Below, piece by piece: positions 55,001 to 62,658 of a stretch of 64,000 nt of DNA (positions are counted from its first letter, which is position 1; each line of letters starts with the position of its first letter). Origin of the DNA: Marinobacter sp050379415 (lineage in GTDB: Bacteria > Pseudomonadota > Gammaproteobacteria > Pseudomonadales > Oleiphilaceae). The position numbers and the translations under genes are program-made. The notes beneath the pieces were generated by a model. It made no database searches. It was not told the origin of the DNA and saw only the letters and a list, made by a program, of their open reading frames with translations. Where the stretch lies: assembly GCF_050379415.1 (NCBI RefSeq), contig NZ_JBNRLS010000002.1:124001-188000 (forward strand), written 5' to 3'.

Positions 55001-58000
55001 GCCCCCCTCGGTGGGTATCACCGGCAACCTTGGCAACAGCGAGGACCAGGAACAGCTCGGCTGGACCGATATCAATGGTGATGGCCTGCCGGACCGCATC
55101 TATAGCAACGGCACAGTGGCCCTGAACCTCGGCTATGATTTTGCGCCCGCCGAAAACTGGGGTGCCGTCAACCGCAAAGGTGAGAGCGAGAGCGCGGGCC
55201 TGAGCCTGGGCTTTAACTTCGGTGTCATGAGTATTGCCGGCGGGCTCTCTCTGTCCCGATCTGAAACCTCGCCTCAACAACAGTTATTTGACGTAAATGG
55301 CGACGGCTTGCCGGATGTTGTCGATTCGGCTGGCAGTGGTCCCATCAAAGTTGCCATCAACGCCGGCAGCGGTTTCCTGGCGCCCATGCTGTGGCAGGGA
55401 GCCCATGTAACCAACCAGACTGCGTCGGTTACCGAGGGTGGCAACGTCGCGGCCACCTTCTGCACGCCCTTCCCGCCATTTGCTCCGGTGTTCAAGGCCT
55501 GTGTTAACAAGGGTCGCAGCAAGTCCAAAGGCATCAGCCGCGAGGAACATTCCCTCAACGACATCAACGGCGACGGCTACCCGGATTTCCTGACCTCCGG
55601 CAATGACGGTGACCTGCGGGTGAAGCTCAACACCCACGGCCGTACCAACCTGCTCAAGTCTGTCCAGCGCCCACTGGGTGCCAGCTTCGAGCTGGACTAC
55701 GAGCGGACCGGCAACACCTACGACATGCCCCAAAGCCGCTGGGTGCTGAACAAGGTGACCGTGCACGACGGCTTTGAAGGCGATGGTGTAGACAGTCTGC
55801 TGAAGACCTTCAGCTATGCCAACGGCTATTACGACCGCCGGGAGCGGGACTTCTTCGGTTTCGAGACCGTGAACGTAGCAGAGCGTGACGCCGGTAAACC
55901 GGAACAGCCAGTCAGCCGCAGCATGACGCAAACCTACCTGAACGGCAGCGTGTACGAGCGCGGCTTGCTGGTCAACAGCAAGATGACCGACGGCCAGGGC
56001 AACCCCTGGACCGAATCCACCAAGGCCTACCGGTTCGCCGACATTCACAGTGGACAGACAGTACCACTGGAGGCACTGCCGTCGGTGACCGCGGCCACCA
56101 TCTTCCCCCAGGTCACAGAAGAAACCACTCGCTTCTACGAAGGCCAGCGAACACCGGGTAAATCCACCCGCGTCCGCTACCTGGAATACGACGACGTAGG
56201 CAACGTCACCCACCTGATCGACGAGGCCGACAGCGGCACCGAAGACGATGTGGAAGCCGTCATCAGCTACTTCCGGGATGAATCCGCCTGGATCATGGGG
56301 TCGCCGGAGTCCATCCGGGTGACCGGCGCTGGCGGCCTGCTCCGTGAACGGTTCTCCGACATCGAGCCGGGCACGGGCAATGTGAAAGCCATCCGACAGA
56401 CGGTGGAAGAGGGCGAAGCCCGTTACGACTTTGCCTACGACCAGTACGGCAACCTGACCAAGGTGACCGGCCCGCAGAACTATCGCGGCCAGCGTTACGG
56501 CCTGGACTACTTCTACGACCCCGATGTCCACACCTATGTGGAGCGGATGAAAGACAGCTTTGGCTATGTTTCCTCCGCGGACTACGACCGGTACTGGGGC
56601 GAGGCGAAGGAAACCGTCAGCATCAACGGCCAGCGAATTATCACGACCTACGACTCCGTAGGCCGCGTGAAAACCATCACCGGACCGTATGAGCAAAAAG
56701 AAAACCAGGCAGTTACTACTGGGCCAGATGAGGATGAAAACCGTAAGGTGACCATCCGGTTCAAATATGAACCCCAGGTCGCACTCGGGCAGATCAACCT
56801 GAACCAGACCCTCAACCGGGCCCTGACCCAGCACTACGATCCGGAACACCCGAACGATCCGATCGAGACCGTGCTGTTCACTGACGGCCTCAAGCGGGTG
56901 CTGCAGACCAAGAAAGACAGCCAGATCGGCACCGGCGTGGACGATCCACAGGCGGTCATGGTGGCCTCCGGCCGGATCCTCTTCGACCACCTGGGCCGCA
57001 GCGTCGAGCAGTATTACCCGGTCACCGAACCGGTGGGCAGCGCCCTGCGCTTCAATGCGACGTTCGACCCGATCCCGCCGACCGTCACCGAATACGACGT
57101 GCAGGACCGGCCGCTGACGGTCACCCAGCCGGACGGCGCCACCACCGAATTCGACTACGGCTTCGGCACCGACCGGGACGGCCGGCAGCAGTTCCGCACC
57201 ACCGTCACCGACGCCAACGGCGTGCGCAAGGACAGCTTCCGCGACGTGCGCCAGCTGATTACCGCCGTGAAGGAATACAACCAGGGCGGCAACGAAATCC
57301 TCTGGACCAGCTATCGCTACGATCCGCTCAAGCAGATCACCGACGTGTTCGACGCCCAGAACAATCACACCAGCGCCGGCTACGACCTGCTGGGCCGGCG
57401 CACCCTGCTGGCCAACCCGGACACCGGCAAGGTGGTGATGGACTTTGACCTGGCGGGCAACCTGATCCACAAGGAAACCCCGAACCTACGGGCGCTGGGT
57501 GAGACCATCACCTACCGCTACGACTACAACCGCCTGAGTGCGATTGAGTACCCGCAGTACCCGGACACCAACGTCAGCTACGAATACGGCGCCCCCAACG
57601 CACCGCACAACGGGGCCAACCGGATCATCCGGGTCACCGACCAGGGCGGCTGGGAAACCCGCCAGTACGGTCCCCTGGGCGAACTCACCCAGAGCACCCG
57701 CTACCTGCAATGGAGCGCCGGTCCCGGCGAGCAGTACACCACCCAATACACCTACGACACCTGGAACCGCCTGCAGCAGCTGGTGTACCCGGATGGCGAG
57801 GTGCTGACCTACGACTACGACGTCGGTGGCCAGATGCACGCCGTCCAGGGCCGCAAAGGCAGTTACGACTACCCCTACGTACAGCGCCTGGACTACGACA
57901 AGTTCGGCCAGCGCACCTACGTGCTGCACGGCAACAACACCGTCAGCCGGTACAGTTACGATCCGTACAACCGCCGCCTGAGCCACCTCACCGTGGGCAA

Positions 58001-59597
58001 GGGCGACGGCAACCCGTTCATGGACCTGTCCTACGGCTACGACGAGGTGGGCAACATCACCGACCTGGCCAACCGGGCCAGCAACAACAGCCCGGCCCAG
58101 ATGGGTGGTGCCACCAATTACACGTACACCTACGACGACCTGTACCGCCTCACGGACAGCAGCGGCACCTTCGACGCGCCCCCGGGCAAGCAGCACCGCT
58201 TCACCCTGAGCATGGGCTACGACACCATCCACAACATCACCCGCAAGACCCAGGTGGATGTGCTCAGACAGCCCTCGGGCCAGGAAGTCACCCAGAAGAA
58301 AACCACCTACGACTGGACCTACCGCTACGACGGCAACCAGCCGCACGCCCCGACCCATCTGGGTGACCGCACGTTCACCTACGACGCCAACGGCAACCAA
58401 CTGGGCTGGAGCCACGACCAGAACGGCACCCGTAGAAGCATCACCTGGGACGACGAAAACCGCATAAGAGAAATCCGGGACAACGGCCACCGGCTGACCT
58501 ACACCTACGACGCGTCCGGCCAGCGCCTCACCAAGCGCGGCCCGCAGGGGGAGACCGGCTACATCAACCAGTGGTTCACCCTGCGTAACGGCGAAGTGGG
58601 CACCAAGCACATCTACGCCGGCACTACCCGCGTCGTCTCCAAACTGGTGAAGCAGGACAAGCCCAATTCCAAGCGGAAAGGGCGGATCGTGTACGAGAAA
58701 GACCAGTACACCTACCACCCGGACCATTTGGGCACCAGCGCCTACATCACCCACACCAACGGGCAGGTGTACCAGCACCTGGAGTATTTCCCGTTCGGGG
58801 AGACCTGGGTGGAGGAGCACTCGAACAAGCAGCGGACGCCGTACCTGTTCACGGCCAAGGAACTGGATGAGGAATCGCAGCTGTATTACTTTGGGGCGCG
58901 GTATTACGATCCGCGGACGAGTGTTTGGCAGAGTTCGGATCCAATTTTTAATCAGTACCTGAACGGTCAGATTAACGGTGGTGTATTTAATCCACGGAAC
59001 TTGGGTTTATACAGCTATACGTTTAATAATCCGATGATTTTTGTCGATCCAGATGGTCGAGCTGGCGAATACGTCGCGTTTAGAGCTGTCTGGAGTGTTG
59101 CGGTGGTGGATTTGTTTACACCGGATGCTAGCGATGCTGCAGCTCCTGTAAAGGCGGCAGGCTATAGTGGCGCGCTGATTGGGACAGCGATCGGAGGCAC
59201 GGTAAGCCTCGGTCTAAATTGGATGATGAATCAGGGAAGTAAAGGTGGGGCGCAGGGCAGTAGCGATGCGAGCTCAGAAGGTGCTGTAGAAAGTGAAAAT
59301 TCAGGTCCCGCTACAGGGAATACCGATCTCGATGAAGTCCTATCTGGTGCGACTCCAAAAGACGGTGGGAAGAAAGGGTACAGCCTACCCGGAACTCAAG
59401 ATGAGTTAATTGGTAATCTCGGGGACATTGATGGTGCAGAGCAAATCGACCGTCCTGACGGCGGCACTACTACCGTTTTGCCTGATGGAACTAAGGTCGA
59501 CACATACCCGGGCCGGAGCTCTACTGGCAAACCAGGTTGGTCTGTAACCAAGCCTGGCGCGACAAAGCCCAGGATTAAGGGGGATACAGAGCTATGA
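49089..59597 (+). CDS. Giant secreted SpvB/RHS (YD-repeat) protein, probable polymorphic toxin
   Basis: 3502 residues. A Sec signal peptide (cleavage near AQA, residue 27) leads to periplasmic delivery. Regions: two discoidin-like jelly rolls (about 50-180 and 325-500); a Gly/Pro linker; an SpvB domain from about 780 (RLSYPIEVPPGRQGMQPQLA, SSGGGHSWLGHGWDL); several DxNGDGxxD FG-GAP/VCBS-like motifs (about 1171, 1257, 1892, 1991, 2065, 2155); YD-repeats about 2195-3270 (YDQYGNLTKV, YTYDTWNRLQQLVYPDGE); an RHS core (YYFGARYYDPRTSVWQSSDP ending VDPDGR at 3319-3324); and a tip of 178 residues (3325-3502) ending IKGDTEL. Base composition turns A+T-rich at about 58940, the usual tip-swap boundary. 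I cannot assign the tip's activity. It starts 36 bases after the third pseudopilin with GGGAG upstream, so it is likely the cargo of that machine. Confidence 0.88.
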   Translation: MEFWRQNRRTFAFVALFSLLAPQLAQAATITMDSVRSSPKGWSLQSAAALPPEIQAVESATLEQAFDRDTATEYTAYDDQSFDITLEGERDVTAIRVFGAAPYTLTVQEKANTGWRDIQGLKGLDLTSLPPTWNSFSTNNAARTEQVRVVLEMADSPATGLRELEIWSNGEHLPVETGEQLSTLLEEQDLPDQAVMARATPAHGEIGRRSETNPDDPTDNTFTAQLPMPASQIKYAWLAYELNGLSHWAEAIRVINDQPALGGVVVEGSDSWNAQLERISPTWLKQGANRIRFTAPSDKDFLYQVRNVRLVVEMDNGANFVSYVSASATDDNATIDSLYDGQTDSGMVVYSGTGVGTSTNTSSNETALPPGLIDNPGNGLHLGWVKGKAAWKQALASQTTMAAGSVVELGFDREVELETVGFYLRGSLAGKIGVQLYVNGGWQETGAPDVSARSLKGGWNEIPVASGNRVRGARLVFTGGEGSAGEVRELTVRGSGIGGAWLPPEVVVTYPDAGQYYGREAYIRGFLQGLENESGEAELFIAGRPLNHVNGEFQTLISKDDIGLEEQPDDTAWTVQLEAVYPDGERSSVIVPLYVNKGALPEEGAVNDDNVDMPPVTSVPVTPEEGNTGGTGGAVIDVGPGAVYTDLDINMMPLRGIDLATMDSWMTNVTGPDNGYRFLPHGKHFKKKVEVRIKYNPSLLPPGFSEDDIRTFYFDENAGQWKELERKSIDKGKKEVVALTDHFTDMINAVIQIPDSPQNTQFNPTQIKDIKAADPGAKVNLIEPPQANNMGDARLSYPIEVPPGRQGMQPQLAVQYSSGGGHSWLGHGWDLSTQAITIDTRWGVPRYDAEKETETYLLNGSQLTPMAHVGEPEARSAEKVFHTRVEGGFQKIIRHGDNPTNYWWEVIDKSGTHYFYGGDDTRNGPQADDTLRTASGNIGHWALRLVRDSNGNEIRYYNTRVTDSGLGDGKGGVAGYQIYTDRIEYTGYKGQKGAYAVSFTRDREQGGFNSSTDRRQDVNIDARLGFKRVTADLLKRIDITYKGQPVRSYTFEYEQGAFARTLLSKMNQLDSKGEFFNAHSFSYYKDILNSDGNYQPLAGEDQWANTDDHIEAGLSLDRNGFEDGASATSGIASKSKGDSSAVTAGPNDGNLACKSSTIGDTRNSTKSSSKGLLALADINGDGLPDKIFVRDGRMQFRPGTPGGGFSGQTVPVVGATRFYEDTATSSANGQQAVLGCSGVSASYSSVTTNTYTSSRTYFTDANGDGLIDIAMNGTIYFNRLDDGKPTFLTHSGDTPNPIEAGADIDSDGLVTFDPQEYEQRIDDNPLHDTVRVWEAPYDGHIAISGPVALVEDKSTDRRNYEDADGVTVHIEHGGRALWSATLAANDYTPRTPEGVSRIPVTRGDLVFFRVQSVFDGLYDQVSWAPEIRYLDVPAVSDANNKPLYTYHGDGDFLAVAYPGQTVNAPIAGTVRVDAPLHKQATSDNVTVTVTLEDEVIWQRELAAGTEGTFNPDTVVEVSEGDTLSFRMEASTRIDWQALDWKPALIYTAAEDSNVNVTDGDGNPQIVIPGIPSASLYSATVTPVTAPLTIPEEVQVPLSNIGERTEPMPDDGTVEAVVTPTATFDANEGEVVFTVKRDGALVHKEMLVVYDGQLLRPEDVPEEDENRPDPYLPTPEVRFPVVPGETYWLEYHTPDTKLAQRVESSGSGVYYHNTGNGTWSTSVSESVTSGFYTVRQDFRFGPMFRQWGQFVWNGNRGAAEKPIDEAKLVLDPNLGNDRSTDGFEDISNSDQLESEFDANGYDSTSADLVLMFPGIGGNTWEGYDAESYIQPGLMSSSRYGLDNPGDPDPVAGAGARAIIKLTHSYNKSRTLGGSAMGVSGGAGETNGESRTLVDFLDMNGDRYPDIVGPSRIQYTLANGGLEAAPISLEELDGLPRVNKTEATSFNAGGSVGSSEPQKERTFGGMTIIYANSPPSVGITGNLGNSEDQEQLGWTDINGDGLPDRIYSNGTVALNLGYDFAPAENWGAVNRKGESESAGLSLGFNFGVMSIAGGLSLSRSETSPQQQLFDVNGDGLPDVVDSAGSGPIKVAINAGSGFLAPMLWQGAHVTNQTASVTEGGNVAATFCTPFPPFAPVFKACVNKGRSKSKGISREEHSLNDINGDGYPDFLTSGNDGDLRVKLNTHGRTNLLKSVQRPLGASFELDYERTGNTYDMPQSRWVLNKVTVHDGFEGDGVDSLLKTFSYANGYYDRRERDFFGFETVNVAERDAGKPEQPVSRSMTQTYLNGSVYERGLLVNSKMTDGQGNPWTESTKAYRFADIHSGQTVPLEALPSVTAATIFPQVTEETTRFYEGQRTPGKSTRVRYLEYDDVGNVTHLIDEADSGTEDDVEAVISYFRDESAWIMGSPESIRVTGAGGLLRERFSDIEPGTGNVKAIRQTVEEGEARYDFAYDQYGNLTKVTGPQNYRGQRYGLDYFYDPDVHTYVERMKDSFGYVSSADYDRYWGEAKETVSINGQRIITTYDSVGRVKTITGPYEQKENQAVTTGPDEDENRKVTIRFKYEPQVALGQINLNQTLNRALTQHYDPEHPNDPIETVLFTDGLKRVLQTKKDSQIGTGVDDPQAVMVASGRILFDHLGRSVEQYYPVTEPVGSALRFNATFDPIPPTVTEYDVQDRPLTVTQPDGATTEFDYGFGTDRDGRQQFRTTVTDANGVRKDSFRDVRQLITAVKEYNQGGNEILWTSYRYDPLKQITDVFDAQNNHTSAGYDLLGRRTLLANPDTGKVVMDFDLAGNLIHKETPNLRALGETITYRYDYNRLSAIEYPQYPDTNVSYEYGAPNAPHNGANRIIRVTDQGGWETRQYGPLGELTQSTRYLQWSAGPGEQYTTQYTYDTWNRLQQLVYPDGEVLTYDYDVGGQMHAVQGRKGSYDYPYVQRLDYDKFGQRTYVLHGNNTVSRYSYDPYNRRLSHLTVGKGDGNPFMDLSYGYDEVGNITDLANRASNNSPAQMGGATNYTYTYDDLYRLTDSSGTFDAPPGKQHRFTLSMGYDTIHNITRKTQVDVLRQPSGQEVTQKKTTYDWTYRYDGNQPHAPTHLGDRTFTYDANGNQLGWSHDQNGTRRSITWDDENRIREIRDNGHRLTYTYDASGQRLTKRGPQGETGYINQWFTLRNGEVGTKHIYAGTTRVVSKLVKQDKPNSKRKGRIVYEKDQYTYHPDHLGTSAYITHTNGQVYQHLEYFPFGETWVEEHSNKQRTPYLFTAKELDEESQLYYFGARYYDPRTSVWQSSDPIFNQYLNGQINGGVFNPRNLGLYSYTFNNPMIFVDPDGRAGEYVAFRAVWSVAVVDLFTPDASDAAAPVKAAGYSGALIGTAIGGTVSLGLNWMMNQGSKGGAQGSSDASSEGAVESENSGPATGNTDLDEVLSGATPKDGGKKGYSLPGTQDELIGNLGDIDGAEQIDRPDGGTTTVLPDGTKVDTYPGRSSTGKPGWSVTKPGATKPRIKGDTEL

Positions 59598-60226
59598 CAA
59601 AGTTCTATTTTGAGAATAGTGATGAATTTTACAGTTCCTTTGCTTGGAAGTCTGAGCGACAGGTCTTGAAGGATAACCACTCATACCTTCTGTCTGTTGA
59701 TGAGGCAAATGATCTTAATGTAGAGGTCTTTTTTTCCAGAGGTCAGAATGACGCGAAGCCAATCCTTAATCAGGATTATAGTTTTTTTGCTATTCCCCAT
59801 GAATTAGACGACTTGTTTTTTCTAGATTCAATTGATGGAGATTGTTTATCCACAGTATTGGCGCTGGCTAATAAATATTTGACTGGAACAAAATATATTG
59901 CTTCGACTGATCCTAGAAAATGTTGTGTGGTCGAGACTCAGGAATTAAATGAAGACGTTGTTTGGAGTTTGTTTTCTGGGCATCTAAATACACCTTTTCT
60001 AATTTTTGATATAAACAGATTGGTCTTTATCTTGATCGACTTCGATCTTCCGTTGCAGATTTTTGGCTCTAAATTAAATCGGATTTCCATTGATGAAATT
60101 GATTTTTGGAGAGAATATGTACGTAAGAATTGGCAGGCGGTCGTAGCTCAGTATAGTCACTATGAAATGCTTGACAGTATCATTAGAAATTATTATTCAT
60201 TTATTTTTGGTGGTAGGTCAGGGTGA
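59594..60226 (+). CDS. Putative immunity protein for the giant toxin tip
   Basis: 210 residues, overlapping the toxin stop by four bases (ATGA). No signal peptide is visible. Composition is strikingly A+T-rich compared with the operon, like the toxin tip. The protein is acidic, with many aromatic residues (FYFENSDEFYSSFAWK; DHELDD-like FAIPHELDDLFFL; FDINRLVFILIDFDLP). I recognise no family. Position, size and composition are what is expected of a cognate immunity gene acting in the cytoplasm against the C-terminal toxin; this is an inference. Confidence 0.6.
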   Translation: MTKFYFENSDEFYSSFAWKSERQVLKDNHSYLLSVDEANDLNVEVFFSRGQNDAKPILNQDYSFFAIPHELDDLFFLDSIDGDCLSTVLALANKYLTGTKYIASTDPRKCCVVETQELNEDVVWSLFSGHLNTPFLIFDINRLVFILIDFDLPLQIFGSKLNRISIDEIDFWREYVRKNWQAVVAQYSHYEMLDSIIRNYYSFIFGGRSG

Positions 60227-60370
60227 TATTCTAAAAACATAATCTCTAACCGGAGGGGTGAAAAACTAGGATAGGCCTAATTTGTGTGGTCTGTTCGTTT
60301 TGTCGCTACTCGGTCTTTAGGCTCTTTAACAGTCTGATAGCTTGCCGGGCAACCAGAGCACTCACTTGGG

Positions 60371-60557
60371 AGCGCACATGCCCCGGTCGGGCGAGCAGTA
60401 CACCTACGACACCTGGAACCGCCTGCAGCAGCTGGTGTACCCGGATGGCGAGGTACTGACCTACGACTACGACGTCGGCGGCCAGATGCTACTCTGCAAC
60501 ATTAAAGGGCGATCAATTGAGACACAGCTCGTGTTCACCATGGACCCATTCCATTAA
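60371..60557 (+). pseudogene. Displaced RHS/YD-repeat fragment
   Basis: A 91-base stretch (60399-60489) copies 57747-57837 of the giant gene with two synonymous-position changes. Upstream bases from about 60371 are also related but rearranged. It encodes YTYDTWNRLQQLVYPDGE and a further DYDVGGQM, then diverges into unrelated codons and stops at 60557. There is no signal peptide or complete repeat set. It is a remnant of duplication or recombination of RHS modules, ending beside a convergent lipoprotein gene. Confidence 0.8.
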
Positions 60558-60983
60558 TACACCCGCATAAGCTTCAAGGTTCCCAAGAAACATGATGTCG
60601 TAGTAGTAGGTTTTAACGGTAGTAGTTGTCCCAGACTGCTTTGAGGCGGTTGTCACCAACACATTGACAGCCTCTGAGTCTGGCATTCCCGACCCTTTAA
60701 TAAGGTAGGTAAGTACGAGGCTGTCGTTGGTGGCTCCGGGGTAAAAACGCACGAATCGGTCGGTTGTTACGCCACCATCGTTAACATGGCGGTTCAGGCA
60801 GCGTGGTGCTGTCTCTTCGAGGATATTTTTGACCTCCGAGTAAGGTCGATTGATCGTGTCGGTCCGGGTTGAGTAAACGTCCCCACCATCTTCTGCAAGG
60901 ACACGGTTATGGTCATAAGTGATGGCCGGTGCCATGCAGCCGGACATGACTGCTGACATAAATATCAAAAAAAGTGCGCGCAT
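60513..60983 (-). CDS. Lipoprotein, paralogue A of a tandem pair
   Basis: ATG 60983 gives 156 residues with signal peptide and lipobox VMSGC (Cys near residue 15). It closely resembles the next gene: shared blocks are YDHNRVLAEDGGDVYST, IxRPYxEVK, LEETAPRCLNRH and a C-terminal EWxHGEHELCL. The family is not recognised. Frame extends upstream to 61103, but without a signal peptide. It is convergent with the RHS fragment and was probably duplicated in place. Confidence 0.7.
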   Translation of the reverse strand: MRALFLIFMSAVMSGCMAPAITYDHNRVLAEDGGDVYSTRTDTINRPYSEVKNILEETAPRCLNRHVNDGGVTTDRFVRFYPGATNDSLVLTYLIKGSGMPDSEAVNVLVTTASKQSGTTTTVKTYYYDIMFLGNLEAYAGVLMEWVHGEHELCLN

Positions 60984-61059
60984 ATTTTCGGGTTCTCCGG
61001 GGATCAGTCGGGTTTGAAAAAGCCGGGAGAAATTCCCGGCTGTATGCGATCTCTCAAAC

Positions 61060-61548
61060 TCAATAAGACAAGCACATATCGTGCTCACCCCGGGCCCACT
61101 CAACGACGATATCGGAGAAGACCTCGTAGGTCCCTGCCAGCGGGGGATGATAGTGATGGGTTTTTATGTAAGTAGTGGCTGGTGTTTTGGATGATACTTC
61201 TGCCACCAGGATGTTTCCTGCTTCCTCATCAGGCGCACCGTCAAGTTTGAACAGGTAAGCGAGTATAAAGCTGTTTTCGGTATCTCCCGGATGAAAGCGA
61301 ACAAAACTCTCAGAATTGCCATAGATCTGGGATGTCTGCTCGCGGGCTGTTTTGGTCAGGCAACGGGGAGCGGTCCTTTCAAGATCCGCTTTCACCTCCG
61401 CATAGGGGCGTTCGATGACTTCTGAATGGGTGTTAAAAAGTAAGCCGCCGTCCTGCGCGATAATCTTATTGTGGTCTCGCATCATGGCCGGTGGTGCAAC
61501 GCAACCCGAAACTGCTGTGATCAGTGCTAGTAGCGCTAGAATTCTCAT
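61060..61548 (-). CDS. Lipoprotein, paralogue B of a tandem pair
   Basis: 162 residues with a signal peptide and lipobox AVSGC (Cys near residue 16). MRDHNKIIAQDGGLLFNTH, IERPYAEVKADLERTAPRCL and EWARGEHDMCLSY align with paralogue A. The mature part has beta-rich segments (FVRFHPGDTENSFILAYLFKL; TTYIKTHHYHPPLAG). Function unknown; likely periplasmic, anchored in a membrane. It is transcribed toward paralogue A, 76 bases apart. Confidence 0.7.
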   Translation of the reverse strand: MRILALLALITAVSGCVAPPAMMRDHNKIIAQDGGLLFNTHSEVIERPYAEVKADLERTAPRCLTKTAREQTSQIYGNSESFVRFHPGDTENSFILAYLFKLDGAPDEEAGNILVAEVSSKTPATTYIKTHHYHPPLAGTYEVFSDIVVEWARGEHDMCLSY

Positions 61549-61584
61549 GACAGGTTCGTCCTCCCTGGCTCGGTAGGTGTTGAA

Positions 61585-62139
61585 TTAATTGAGGTACTGA
61601 TCGCAGATAGTCGGATCGAATTCGGCAATTTTCTCGATGTCTTTTTCGCCGTCCGGCGTTTTCTTCTTGAAGAAGAAGTCCCCGACGACTCTGCCGGATG
61701 AGGTTTCCAGGCGCTTGTAGCTGATTGAATAGTCTGTGTCGGCCTCGGCAAGAAATACGACATCGATGTAGTTGATAACGGTGTAGTTGCCGCCGCCATC
61801 ATGAAATTCGGCAACTGCGCGGAGCGGCTTGGCGGGAATGCGCATGGCCGGACTGGGGTCGTCGGAGTCGGCCTCAATGGTGCCAAGATAGGCGTTGTCC
61901 TTGATGATGGTCTCCTTGGCGATCAAGCCCTCCTGGCCGCAGGCCTCGCCGTTCTGGATCATCGTGAAGTCGTAGAGGTGAACGTAGATCTCGCGGTCGA
62001 AAAAGGTATCGGCTTCGGCACTGATCTTGAGCGTCGCGCTTTCACCATCGATGGCTTTATCCCGGTAGGTTTTGATGCCGGAGCAGCCGGCGAGAAAGGT
62101 TGAGGCAAGGATCAGGGCCAGGCTTGTTTGGATTCGCAT
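61585..62139 (-). CDS. Lipoprotein of unknown function
   Basis: ATG 62139 gives 184 residues; the open frame extends to 62304 without a plausible N-terminus. Signal peptide and lipobox FLAGC (Cys near residue 19). The mature protein is mostly beta-like (ATLKISAEADTFFDREIYVHLYDF; AVAEFHDGGGNYTVINYIDVVFLA). No family recognised. It is transcribed in the same direction as the paralogous lipoproteins, 36 bases from the nearer one, and may share their transcript. Confidence 0.65.
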   Translation of the reverse strand: MRIQTSLALILASTFLAGCSGIKTYRDKAIDGESATLKISAEADTFFDREIYVHLYDFTMIQNGEACGQEGLIAKETIIKDNAYLGTIEADSDDPSPAMRIPAKPLRAVAEFHDGGGNYTVINYIDVVFLAEADTDYSISYKRLETSSGRVVGDFFFKKKTPDGEKDIEKIAEFDPTICDQYLN

Positions 62140-62415
62140 TGTTTCTCCTTCTTTATTGGCGACCAGTGGGCGGAAATGGTGTGTCTCAGGCATCACACCC
62201 TCCCGATCCATGTGCCGTCCAAGCGGAGTCAATCGCGAACGCGAAGGTATGAAAATCCCTTTCATTTCAGTAGCTAGTGACGTTAGCAAAATGGGAATGT
62301 ACAAACAGGCGACATTTTGTGACGGTTTGAAAAGAAGGGTAACCGGAGGATGCTTCGATCAAGAGGGGCAGGCGCCAGGCAGCGGACGGCTTTGCCACTA
62401 CCTGGCTGTTGGTTG

Positions 62416-62658
62416 TCAGGACATTGTGTCGAGTTTATCCAGTGCTTCCCTGAGCACTTTCACTGATTCTGAATGCTTGCCCTGGTTGTGCAACGATTCC
62501 CCCTGATCCCTGAGAGCTCTGATGCTGGCTTCGGTCTCACTATCGAGCTGGGCTGACTGAAGCTGCTGGTCGATCTGGCTCACCAGAGAGGGGCATTGGC
62601 CGGCGAGTGCCGAACCGGCGAAAAACACAGTTAACAAAAGTGCAGCTAAGTAACGCAT
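62416..62658 (-). CDS. Small periplasmic helical protein
   Basis: 80 residues: signal peptide (RYLAALLLTVFFAGSALAG) and a mature helical segment of about 60 residues (QCPSLVSQIDQQLQSAQLD; SIRALRDQGESLHNQGKH; KVLREALDKLDTM). TPR-like pattern is suggestive but too short to call. A Shine-Dalgarno-like GGAGG precedes the ATG. Function unknown. Confidence 0.65.
   Translation of the reverse strand: MRYLAALLLTVFFAGSALAGQCPSLVSQIDQQLQSAQLDSETEASIRALRDQGESLHNQGKHSESVKVLREALDKLDTMS

Noticed and set aside
55284..58820. Two long minus-strand open frames (728 and 444 codons) opposite the YD-repeat region
   Set aside because: They mirror the repeated YD codons of the giant gene and read as Val/Gly/His-rich low-complexity protein. 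No start signal or family motif.
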